The translations under genes were made by a program, and so were the position numbers. The notes below the pieces were generated by a model, which saw nothing but the letters and a program-made list of their open reading frames with translations, ran no database searches and was not told the origin of the DNA. Below are positions 7,638 to 13,300 of a stretch of DNA of 13,300 bases, piece by piece. This DNA comes from Prevotella sp. (lineage in GTDB: Bacteria; Bacteroidota; Bacteroidia; Bacteroidales; Dysgonomonadaceae): contig JAISKQ010000095.1 in assembly GCA_031260865.1 (NCBI GenBank), positions 1 to 13,300 of the forward strand, given 5' to 3'. The stretch's first letter is position 1. Every line of letters begins with the position of its first letter.

Positions 7638-8645
7638 ATGGACTATTATAGGCAAACCCAATTAAAAGAATATAATTCATTCAAAACAGAAGCTTTTGCT
7701 AAAATATTGTGTAAACCCGGTACTATCAGCGAGCTTCGTCAATGTTTATCAGATTTTCCGAACGAGAAAAAACTTATTATAGGTAAAGGCTGCAACCTCT
7801 TCTTTACAAAGGATTTTGATGGCTTAGTCATTTGCCCCAATATAAAAGGACTTCGGAATATATCAGACGAGGAAGAAGAAGACGAAGATATATTTCTGGA
7901 AGTAAATGCTTCCGAAGACTGGGATCACTTTGTGGCATACTGTGTAGAACGCGGTTTTGCCGGACTGGAAAATTTATCATTGATACCCGGTACTGTGGGC
8001 GCGGCTCCAATACAAAATATAGGAGCATACGGGGCTGAAGTAAAAGACGTGATTCGTGAAGTTGTAGCCGTGGATATGGAAACAGGAGAAACAGTGTCTT
8101 TCTCGAATGCGGAATGTGAATTCGGTTATCGCAACAGCATCTTTAAACGGACAAATAAGTATCTTGTCATTTCGGTGGTTTTCCATCTGAAACGGACGTT
8201 CGTATATATACCTAAATACACGGATTTGAATAAAGAGCTGGAAAATATAGAAGAACCTTCTATTCAGGATGTACGCGACGCCGTTATACGTGTTCGCAAA
8301 CGTAAATTACCCGATGAAAAAGTTCTTCCTAACGCCGGCAGTTTTTTCAAAAACCCGTATATCAGCAAAGAACACGCGAATAAGATAATGACCGATTATC
8401 CGTCTTTACCTGCCTATCCGATGAAAGACGGACTGATAAAAACATCCGCCGCCTTTCTTATCGACAACGCTGGATATAAGGGGAAAAGGGTTGGCAATAT
8501 AGGCACATATCCTAATCAACCTCTTATTATTGTCAATTATGGTTCTTCGGACGGTAACGAAATTGTTCGTTTTATGTATGAAGTACAAAAGACTGTAAAA
8601 GAAATATTTGACATAGAATTAGAACCGGAAGTAAGAATCTTTTAA
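7638..8645 (+). CDS. murB: UDP-N-acetylenolpyruvoylglucosamine reductase
   Basis: MurB (EC 1.3.1.98) is the FAD enzyme that reduces the MurA product to UDP-MurNAc with NADPH, in the cytoplasm. The 335-residue length fits type I MurB (E. coli 342). Visible features are the FAD-binding loop IIGKGCNLFF at 47-56, the block GLENLSLIPGTVGAAPIQNIGAYG at 109-132, YRNSIFK at 164-170 with the catalytic-site Arg166, the proton-donor Ser235 in NAGSFFKNP (232-240), and the terminal EPEVRIF, where Glu331 corresponds to E. coli Glu325. The FAD loop has Cys52 where most homologues have Ser in G-x-G-S-N. A short run of acidic residues (DEEEEDEDE, about 77-85) forms a surface insert. murA follows after 70 bases, so the first two steps of peptidoglycan precursor synthesis are adjacent. 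Confidence 0.96.
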   Translation: MDYYRQTQLKEYNSFKTEAFAKILCKPGTISELRQCLSDFPNEKKLIIGKGCNLFFTKDFDGLVICPNIKGLRNISDEEEEDEDIFLEVNASEDWDHFVAYCVERGFAGLENLSLIPGTVGAAPIQNIGAYGAEVKDVIREVVAVDMETGETVSFSNAECEFGYRNSIFKRTNKYLVISVVFHLKRTFVYIPKYTDLNKELENIEEPSIQDVRDAVIRVRKRKLPDEKVLPNAGSFFKNPYISKEHANKIMTDYPSLPAYPMKDGLIKTSAAFLIDNAGYKGKRVGNIGTYPNQPLIIVNYGSSDGNEIVRFMYEVQKTVKEIFDIELEPEVRIF

Positions 8646-8646
8646 A

Positions 8647-8702
8647 TTAGTTACAAGTTACGAGTAACAAAGCTTAATTTACGACTTGTAACTCGTAACT
8701 AA
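8647..8702. repeat. Large quasi-palindrome between murB and murA
   Basis: Arms of 19 bases, 8647-8665 and 8684-8702, are inverted complements except at two position pairs (8655/8694 and 8662/8687), with an 18-base loop containing AAGCTT. In RNA from either strand one of the two exceptions becomes a G-U pair and the other stays mismatched, so 18 of 19 positions can pair on both strands. Each arm is built from the small motif GTTAC(A/G)AGTTAC(A/G)AGT. On the plus strand the stem is followed by an A-rich stretch and not a T tract, so it is not a standard terminator for murB. It looks like a small dispersed palindromic element, or a structure in the murB-murA mRNA. Confidence 0.65.
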
Positions 8703-8715
8703 AAAAATAAAAATC

Positions 8716-10020
8716 ATGGCATCATTTATTATAGAAGGAGGTTGTCACCTAACGGGAGATATTACTCCACAAGGGGCAAAAAACGAAGCGCTACAAGTTA
8801 TTTGCGCCGTTTTATTAACTCCCGAAGAAGTTATAATAGAAAATATACCCGATATACTGGACGTAAATAACCTGATCGCCTTATTGGGCGAAATGGGAGT
8901 GAAAACAAAACGGATAGGGGAAGACACATGGTCTTTCAAGGCGGATAATGTAAATATAGATTATCTGCAAACCCCCGAATTTTTCAAGAAGAGCGCGTCA
9001 CTTCGAGGCTCGGTGATGATTATAGGACCGCTTGTCGCTCGCTTTGGCAAGGCGATATTGCCAAAACCGGGAGGCGATAAGATCGGACGCCGACGTCTTG
9101 ACACTCACTTTATCGGGATACAAAAACTCGGAGCTGATTTTAACTATAACGCTGATCAACAGCTATATAATATATCAGCCGATAAGTTGAAAGGAACTTA
9201 CATGCTTTTGGATGAAGCTTCCGTGACAGGTACGGCGAATATAATAATGGCGGCGGTATTGGCGGAAGGCAAAACCACCATATATAACGCTGCTTGCGAG
9301 CCATATATACAACAACTATGCAGGATGCTGACCCAAATGGGCGCGAAGATTGACGGTCAAGGGTCTAACTTGTTACGCGTCGAAGGCGTCAAATCCCTTT
9401 CGGGAGCACGGCACCGTATTCTGCCGGATATGATAGAAATCGGTAGTTTTATCGGTATGGCTGCTATTACAGGGTCGGAAGTCACCATCAAGAATGTTGC
9501 TTACGATGATTTGGGTATTATTCCTGATACGTTCCGCCGTTTGGGTATCCAATTAGAAAGAAAAGGAGATGACATATATATACCTGCTCAAAAGGAATAT
9601 ACAATAGATACGTTTATCGACGGCTCTATTTTAACGATAGCCGACGCGCCATGGCCGGGGCTTACGCCCGACCTGATAAGCGTATTGCTCGTTGTGGCCA
9701 CACAGGCGAAAGGCAGCGTGCTTATCCATCAGAAAATGTTTGAAAGCCGCTTATTCTTTGTGGACAAACTGATTGACATGGGGGCGCAAATAATACTTTG
9801 TGATCCGCATCGCGCCACGGTCATCGGTTCAGGGAAGCGTCCTATGCGCGCGACAACGATGACTTCGCCCGATATTCGCGCCGGAATAGCATTGCTCATC
9901 GCGGCTATGTGCGCGGATGGTAAAAGTACCATACATAATATAGAACAGATAGACCGTGGATACCAGAATATAGACGTCCGCCTCAATCAGCTGGGCGCTA
10001 ATATTATGAGATTAGATTAG
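8716..10020 (+). CDS. murA: UDP-N-acetylglucosamine 1-carboxyvinyltransferase (Asp-type active site)
   Basis: MurA (EC 2.5.1.7) transfers enolpyruvate from PEP to UDP-GlcNAc, the first committed step of peptidoglycan synthesis. The protein has 434 residues (E. coli 419). Lys22-Asn23 in GAKNEAL, Arg97 in SLRGS, Arg126 in GRRRLDTHF, Asp319 in LTPD and Arg414 in IDRGY match E. coli Lys22, Asn23, Arg91, Arg120, Asp305 and Arg397. In the mobile active-site loop the sequence is PKPGGDKIG: Asp121 (codon at 9076-9078) stands where E. coli has Cys115, the residue alkylated by fosfomycin. An Asp at this place is known from Mycobacterium tuberculosis and Chlamydia MurA, where the enzyme works but is insensitive to fosfomycin. 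The gene is otherwise intact and lies directly behind murB. Confidence 0.96.
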   Translation: MASFIIEGGCHLTGDITPQGAKNEALQVICAVLLTPEEVIIENIPDILDVNNLIALLGEMGVKTKRIGEDTWSFKADNVNIDYLQTPEFFKKSASLRGSVMIIGPLVARFGKAILPKPGGDKIGRRRLDTHFIGIQKLGADFNYNADQQLYNISADKLKGTYMLLDEASVTGTANIIMAAVLAEGKTTIYNAACEPYIQQLCRMLTQMGAKIDGQGSNLLRVEGVKSLSGARHRILPDMIEIGSFIGMAAITGSEVTIKNVAYDDLGIIPDTFRRLGIQLERKGDDIYIPAQKEYTIDTFIDGSILTIADAPWPGLTPDLISVLLVVATQAKGSVLIHQKMFESRLFFVDKLIDMGAQIILCDPHRATVIGSGKRPMRATTMTSPDIRAGIALLIAAMCADGKSTIHNIEQIDRGYQNIDVRLNQLGANIMRLD

Positions 10021-10069
10021 AAATCAATGATTATTTTTTACAATAAACCTTAGAAACTGTTTACACAAA

Positions 10070-10111
10070 CGCCATCTTAAAAAAGGTGGGCGAAATGTTT
10101 TAATTTTTTTT
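10070..10111 (+). terminator. Possible rho-independent terminator after murA
   Basis: CCATCTT (10072-10078) can pair with AAGGTGG (10083-10089) around an AAAA loop, with one G-U pair. CGCC/GGCG can extend the stem if one G is bulged. A T-rich run (10098-10111, interrupted by AA) follows, but five bases after the stem. It is an imperfect but plausible terminator for the rfbB-murA unit. Its T tract ends only five bases before the next gene's ATG. Confidence 0.4.
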
Positions 10112-10116
10112 GCACT

Positions 10117-10758
10117 ATGACAGAAAATGAGAAGTATCTCTTTGATCATTTCCTAATTAGTATAAAATCAGGATTTGAATCTCTGGATGATATTATTAAC
10201 GGCGCTCTTGAAGCCGTTGAGGATGAAGGATGGGAAAGTGAAATTTCGGAAGAATGGATAAAAGAAACTTTTAGCCATGAATATGCGAAAAACGAGGCTG
10301 AAAGCAAGGTTTGGCAACATCCTACCGACACTGAAAAACTACATGCCGTATTCGATAATCTTTGCAAGGAAAAGATTGTAGCCTTGCATAATGCAGGATA
10401 TACGCAATCGGACGCAATCTACGATGCTCGGAATATTTGGCATGACCTGGAAGATAACGGCGTAAAACCTATCGGTTATTGTTATTACCATGGACAAGAC
10501 TTGGAACGGGTAATCAAAACAGGTACTCTGTGTATAGGCTTCTATGGCGAGAAAGAAAAGAATGACAAGGAAGCCATTATAATAGGGCATAAAATCGTAA
10601 AACTATTGGAAGAGCAGGGCTTCAATATCGAATGGGACGGTTCCGCGTCTAAAAGGATTGAAATCAAAAACTTCAACTGGCAGAATGCCTACACATCCGA
10701 TGAAGATGTGGAAGAAAAATGGGGATATGACAGGGTTCTGAGTTTGATGGAAGAGTAA
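10117..10758 (+). CDS. DUF6891-type protein of unknown function
   Basis: The 213-residue protein has no signal peptide or membrane segment and is probably cytosolic. It carries conserved blocks that I associate with the DUF6891 family: IVALHNAGYTQSDA at residues 87-100, GYCYYHGQDLERVI at 120-133, and EWDGSASKRIEI at 172-183. The His, Tyr and Asp residues in the first two blocks (H91, Y95, D99, H125, D128) are the best candidates for a polar functional site, but no activity is known to me. The N-terminal 80 residues are acidic and helical. A terminator-like hairpin precedes it and no clear promoter was found in the 96-base gap. At its 3' side it converges on pncB and shares a two-sided terminator with it. 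Confidence 0.75.
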   Translation: MTENEKYLFDHFLISIKSGFESLDDIINGALEAVEDEGWESEISEEWIKETFSHEYAKNEAESKVWQHPTDTEKLHAVFDNLCKEKIVALHNAGYTQSDAIYDARNIWHDLEDNGVKPIGYCYYHGQDLERVIKTGTLCIGFYGEKEKNDKEAIIIGHKIVKLLEEQGFNIEWDGSASKRIEIKNFNWQNAYTSDEDVEEKWGYDRVLSLMEE

Positions 10759-10760
10759 TG

Positions 10761-10808
10761 AAAAACCGGTCTGAATAATAACAACCGTTATTTCGAGACC
10801 GGCTTTTT
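10761..10808. terminator. Two-sided terminator between the DUF6891-type gene and pncB
   Basis: AAAAA (10761-10765) is followed by the stem CCGGTCT (10766-10772) / AGACCGG (10796-10802), with an inner stem AATAAC (10777-10782) / GTTATT (10787-10792) and an AACC loop, then CTTTTT (10803-10808). Read from either strand, a GC-rich stem is followed by a T run. It starts three bases after the DUF6891-type stop and ends four bases before the pncB stop, so it can end both convergent transcripts. Confidence 0.88.
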
Positions 10809-10812
10809 ATTG

Positions 10813-11976
10813 TTATATCAGCCCTAACGTCCTTAGACTAAGGTCAATTTCCTTTTCGTCTCCGGTGTGTTTACCCTCGACATCCGAAAGTTTCACGGCT
10901 TTCAGGTATTCCATATCTTTCTTATCGGCTTTTACATCTGTCAATTTGATAACCATGTTTAAAGCTTTTGCACCTACATCATTCGAGAAGAAAGTTCCGA
11001 TTCCATAAGTGTCATGTATGCGTCCTGCTATGTGACCTTTGATTTGCCGTACTGTTTCCAGATTCAGGGAATCACTGAACACCAATGTCTTAGATGTAGG
11101 ATCGATGCGGTTTTCCTCATAAAACTTAATTGCCTTATCAGCAAAGTATAGCGGGTCGCCACTATCGTGCCTTACTCCGTCGAACAGTTTCGCTTGTTTC
11201 AAACTGAATGAACTAAAGAATGAATCGGTGGTATAAGTATCGGTAAGAGCAATTCCTAAACTGCCGTCATAAACATCTACCCATGCCTCCAATCCTTTTA
11301 TATTAGCTGACCGGTAGCCAAAAATAGCGCCATGATACATAAACCATTCGTGCGGCATTGTTCCTATCGGGATAGTATTGTATTTCATGGCAAGATATAC
11401 GTTGCTCGTCCCTTTGAAGCGGTCTCCCGAATTTGCCTGCAAAGCGCCCACTACCCTGTCCTGCACTTCGAAAGAGAAACGGCGGCGGGTTCCAAAGTCG
11501 GAATAATCGGCTGCCATTTCCGTTAAGGCTTTAGCTTTTACAATGGCTTTTTCTTCAATGTCTTTAGGCACAATTCCCATCATCTTGAAATATAATTCGG
11601 AGATAATAGCCATCAAGGGCACTTCCCATAGTACCGTGCGAAACCAGTAGCCTTCTATTACAACCTTAAGCTCGCCTCCATTCTGAATAATCTGAACTTC
11701 AGACGGATCGTACCTGTATCCTTCCAGAAAGTCGATAAATACCGGATTGAAAAAATAACATTTTTTTTCTATGTATTTCTTTTCTTCCGGCGTTAGTTTC
11801 AAGTTAGCCATCAAAGCGACTTCTTCTTTCATTCTTTCGGCAAAACCCTCCGGAAATTCTGTGTCTCCCCTGTTTGTAAAGGCATATTTTACATAAGACC
11901 ATGGATATAGTTTTTGTATGGCATGCATTACAGAGAATTTGTATAAGTCGTTGTCGGTGAAATGTTGTATGATCAT
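10813..11976 (-). CDS. pncB: Nicotinate phosphoribosyltransferase
   Basis: PncB (EC 6.3.4.21) joins nicotinate to PRPP, with ATP hydrolysis, to give nicotinate mononucleotide in NAD salvage (Preiss-Handler route). The 387-residue length is close to the enterobacterial enzyme (about 400). The N-terminal FTDNDLYKFSVMHA (6-19), the DFGTRRR segment (160-166), the PHEWF motif with His209 (equivalent to the phosphorylated His219 of Salmonella PncB), LTDTYTTDSF (244-253) and the PRPP-site segment RHDSGDP (269-275) are all present, so the enzyme should be active. The ATG at 11974-11976 is preceded by a good promoter, and the gene ends at a shared two-sided terminator. It lies downstream of the restriction-modification gene on the same strand, separated by 140 bases, and probably forms its own transcription unit. 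Confidence 0.97.
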   Translation of the reverse strand: MIIQHFTDNDLYKFSVMHAIQKLYPWSYVKYAFTNRGDTEFPEGFAERMKEEVALMANLKLTPEEKKYIEKKCYFFNPVFIDFLEGYRYDPSEVQIIQNGGELKVVIEGYWFRTVLWEVPLMAIISELYFKMMGIVPKDIEEKAIVKAKALTEMAADYSDFGTRRRFSFEVQDRVVGALQANSGDRFKGTSNVYLAMKYNTIPIGTMPHEWFMYHGAIFGYRSANIKGLEAWVDVYDGSLGIALTDTYTTDSFFSSFSLKQAKLFDGVRHDSGDPLYFADKAIKFYEENRIDPTSKTLVFSDSLNLETVRQIKGHIAGRIHDTYGIGTFFSNDVGAKALNMVIKLTDVKADKKDMEYLKAVKLSDVEGKHTGDEKEIDLSLRTLGLI

Positions 11977-11999
11977 ATCAGCAATATTTATTTGAATGG

Positions 12000-12030
12000 C
12001 AAATATAACTCATTTATATAAATATGCGAA
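12000..12030 (-). promoter_or_regulatory. pncB promoter
   Basis: Read on the minus strand, TTCG (12030-12027; TTTG with one difference) is followed after 19 bases by TATATTTG (12007-12000), a full match to the Bacteroidota -7 box TAnnTTTG. Transcription would start near 11993, about 17 bases before the pncB ATG. The position and spacing support independent transcription of pncB. Confidence 0.65.
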
Positions 12031-12116
12031 TCAATAATAGTAAAAACAGTCAATATAGATGTTAGCCACCTTTCCCCTCTAAAAAAAGGGAGACTTAAGA
12101 CTACGCGAACAGGGTA

Positions 12117-13300
12117 TTATCTCTCCACAATCTTTATTTCCTCTTCTGTCAACCCATATAACGCATACACCATCCTATCAATCTCCTTATCCGTTGATTC
12201 AATCTGATTTACGAGTTTTCGACATTCCGTTTTATATTCATTAAAATATTCTTCCCATTCATCTTGTTGTTTGAGCTTTAGCAAAGGGGCAAGCTGTTTG
12301 AGCTTTGGCAAGGGGGCAAGCTGTTTGAGCTTTGGCAAGGGGGCAAGCCCCCTTGTTGGTTTGTTCAATTCTACCAAGAATTGCTTGAATTCCATCGTAT
12401 CGAACAACGGGGTATGCCCCGTTGTTGGTATGTAATTGAGATTATCGGATAGACGTTTTAGAAAACGTTGGCGTTTGGCTTGCAGGTCGGCGTTGAGAGA
12501 AAGCATTTTATCGGCAAGGGTGATGAATGGTTGTTGGTCGGATAATGAGATTTTTTTAATAGGTAAAAGTCCTAAATGAAAGGCTTTTACTTCCGCCATT
12601 GCTTCTCCTTTTTCCGGATTAATTGTCCAATAAAAATAATCGGATAATTTAGAATTAAGAAAAGCCAATACATATTTAAGGCTGTATTCCGAATTATCCT
12701 TATTCAATATAATATGCGTATTATTTCTCATTATAAACCCTTTACCAACCAATGTTCCAATAATAGACTCACTTGTTTGTCTGAAAATCAATTTTTCTTC
12801 GGCATCAAAAATTTCTTTTTCACGAGGTGCAGCCAACCATTCGCCATATTGAATCCAAGAATCATTATTCCACAACAATTTGTATTTATGAAATAAACTG
12901 CCACCAATCAAAGGCGAAAAAGAATCATCTTTTTTAATTTCTGATGTAAATGGCTTTTCTTTCATGGTTTGGTCTGTTTGGGCAGGTTTGCCTTTCCCTT
13001 TTTCATAAGGTTTTACTCCATTCTTTATCACAAGTTCGTCTTTGACCAAGGCAGACTGTAACAGGATTTTCGCTTTCAAATCATAATCTTTTTGTATCAG
13101 GAAAAGATTTATATAATTTTGCTGTTCCAATATTGTTTGAGCCAAAAAATGTTCTTTTTCAACCATTGAATCCCGCACAAACCGGATATAAATATCGTTA
13201 TTAGATTGTGATTTTCTTACAATTAATGTATCACAATCAACCGTTGCATCTTCAAACACTTTATTCAAATGCTGTACGATTTGGCATATTTCAACATTGG
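12117..13300 (-). CDS. Restriction-modification protein, TaqI-like specificity region (5'-truncated by window edge)
   Basis: The minus-strand frame is open to the end of the window. The first candidate start inside it is a TTG at 13266-13268, preceded by ten more sense codons, so the real N-terminus lies beyond 13300. The visible 394 codons match the C-terminal part of Eco57I/type IIG-like enzymes, which fuse nuclease, adenine methylase and target recognition. Blocks seen are a KPYEKGKGKP motif (about 12984-13014), the GEWLAAPRE segment (about 12820-12850), FRQTSESIIGTLV, and the LNSKLSDYFYW segment (about 12630-12660). These are typical of the TaqI-like C-terminal specificity domain. Two helices follow, ending in DKEIDRMVYALYGLTEEEIKIVE. 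Between the domain and the last helix the coding sequence holds GC-rich palindromes and a 9-residue tandem repeat. The nuclease and methylase motifs are outside the window, so activity cannot be judged. Confidence 0.85.
   Translation of the reverse strand, partial: NVEICQIVQHLNKVFEDATVDCDTLIVRKSQSNNDIYIRFVRDSMVEKEHFLAQTILEQQNYINLFLIQKDYDLKAKILLQSALVKDELVIKNGVKPYEKGKGKPAQTDQTMKEKPFTSEIKKDDSFSPLIGGSLFHKYKLLWNNDSWIQYGEWLAAPREKEIFDAEEKLIFRQTSESIIGTLVGKGFIMRNNTHIILNKDNSEYSLKYVLAFLNSKLSDYFYWTINPEKGEAMAEVKAFHLGLLPIKKISLSDQQPFITLADKMLSLNADLQAKRQRFLKRLSDNLNYIPTTGHTPLFDTMEFKQFLVELNKPTRGLAPLPKLKQLAPLPKLKQLAPLLKLKQQDEWEEYFNEYKTECRKLVNQIESTDKEIDRMVYALYGLTEEEIKIVER
12267..12347 (-). repeat. Three tandem 27-bp units coding for a 9-residue repeat
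   Basis: Units lie at 12267-12293, 12294-12320 and 12321-12347. The second and third are identical over 27 bases; the first differs at three positions. In the restriction-modification protein they read as LAPLPKLKQ twice and then LAPLLKLKQ. Because 27 is a multiple of three, gain or loss of a unit keeps the frame and changes the protein by nine residues just before its last helical region. Confidence 0.92.
12336..12364 (-). repeat. In-frame GC-rich palindrome, copy B
   Basis: CAAGGGGGC (12336-12344) and GCCCCCTTG (12347-12355) are perfect inverted repeats around AA. With the adjoining bases to 12364 the element matches copy A (12405-12433) at 24 of 29 positions. It overlaps the third tandem unit and codes for PTRGLAPL. 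Confidence 0.85.
12403..12433 (-). repeat. In-frame GC-rich palindrome, copy A
   Basis: AACAACGGGG (12403-12412) and CCCCGTTGTT (12417-12426) are perfect 10-base inverted repeats around TATG. The segment 12405-12433 is related to copy B, 69 bases (23 codons) away, and is read in the same frame as PTTGHTPL. Confidence 0.85.

Noticed and set aside
10105..10112. TTTTTTTG before the DUF6891-type gene as a -7 promoter box
   Set aside because: It differs from TAnnTTTG at one position, has no TTTG at proper spacing, and is so close to the ATG that transcription would start at or after the start codon. It fits better as the T tract of a terminator.
12066..12100. Possible terminator for the restriction-modification gene in the stretch with CCCCTC and GGGAG
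   Set aside because: The best pairings are four or five base pairs with a large A/T loop. It may be the remnant of an intergenic repeat, but no stable stem plus T tract can be drawn.
13266..13268. TTG as the true start of the restriction-modification gene
   Set aside because: Ten sense codons in the same frame continue upstream to the window edge, and the protein lacks the nuclease and methylase parts expected before this region. The gene is cut by the window rather than starting there.
1..13300. A complete new defence or mobile system in this window
   Set aside because: Only the C-terminal part of one restriction-modification protein is present. There is no CRISPR array, integrase, transposase or toxin-antitoxin pair, and the remaining genes are core metabolism or single uncharacterised proteins.

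Overview
The window looks like a chromosomal segment of a Bacteroidota bacterium, most likely of the order Bacteroidales. Three things point there. The protein families are typical of the phylum: a short RsmI-like methylase, a 5-formyltetrahydrofolate cyclo-ligase, a MurA with a PGGD loop, and a DUF6891-type protein. Start codons lack strong Shine-Dalgarno sequences. Promoters fit the phylum's TTTG / TAnnTTTG pattern, best seen before the cyclo-ligase gene and, on the minus strand, before pncB. The genus cannot be fixed from the sequence alone.

Layout. (1) Positions 1-2993, plus strand: the 3' part of a multi-spanning membrane protein of glycosyltransferase type, cut by the window edge, then an RsmI-like tetrapyrrole-methylase-fold protein and a class I methyltransferase with an N-terminal Cys4 zinc-ribbon-like motif. 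(2) Positions 3059-5438: a promoter followed by 5-formyltetrahydrofolate cyclo-ligase, a GNAT-fold protein and a Nudix hydrolase. (3) Positions 5478-10020: a leader of about 190 bases, then rfbB (dTDP-glucose 4,6-dehydratase), an acidic protein with two C-terminal membrane helices, murB and murA. This is a cell-envelope precursor cluster in which MurA makes the substrate of MurB. (4) Positions 10117-10758: a DUF6891-type protein that converges on pncB; one two-sided terminator separates them. (5) Minus strand from 13300 down to 10813: the 3' part of a type IIG/Eco57I-like restriction-modification protein (specificity region), cut by the window edge, and downstream of it pncB (NAD salvage) with its own promoter.

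Most of the window is ordinary core metabolism. The least explained signals are two related GC-rich palindromes plus a three-copy 27-bp tandem repeat read in frame near the end of the restriction-modification protein; Asp in place of the catalytic Cys of MurA; a 19-bp-arm quasi-palindrome between murB and murA; and the unrecognised acidic membrane protein between rfbB and murB. I saw no tRNA, rRNA, CRISPR array or insertion sequence, and no gene-free stretch longer than 300 bases.
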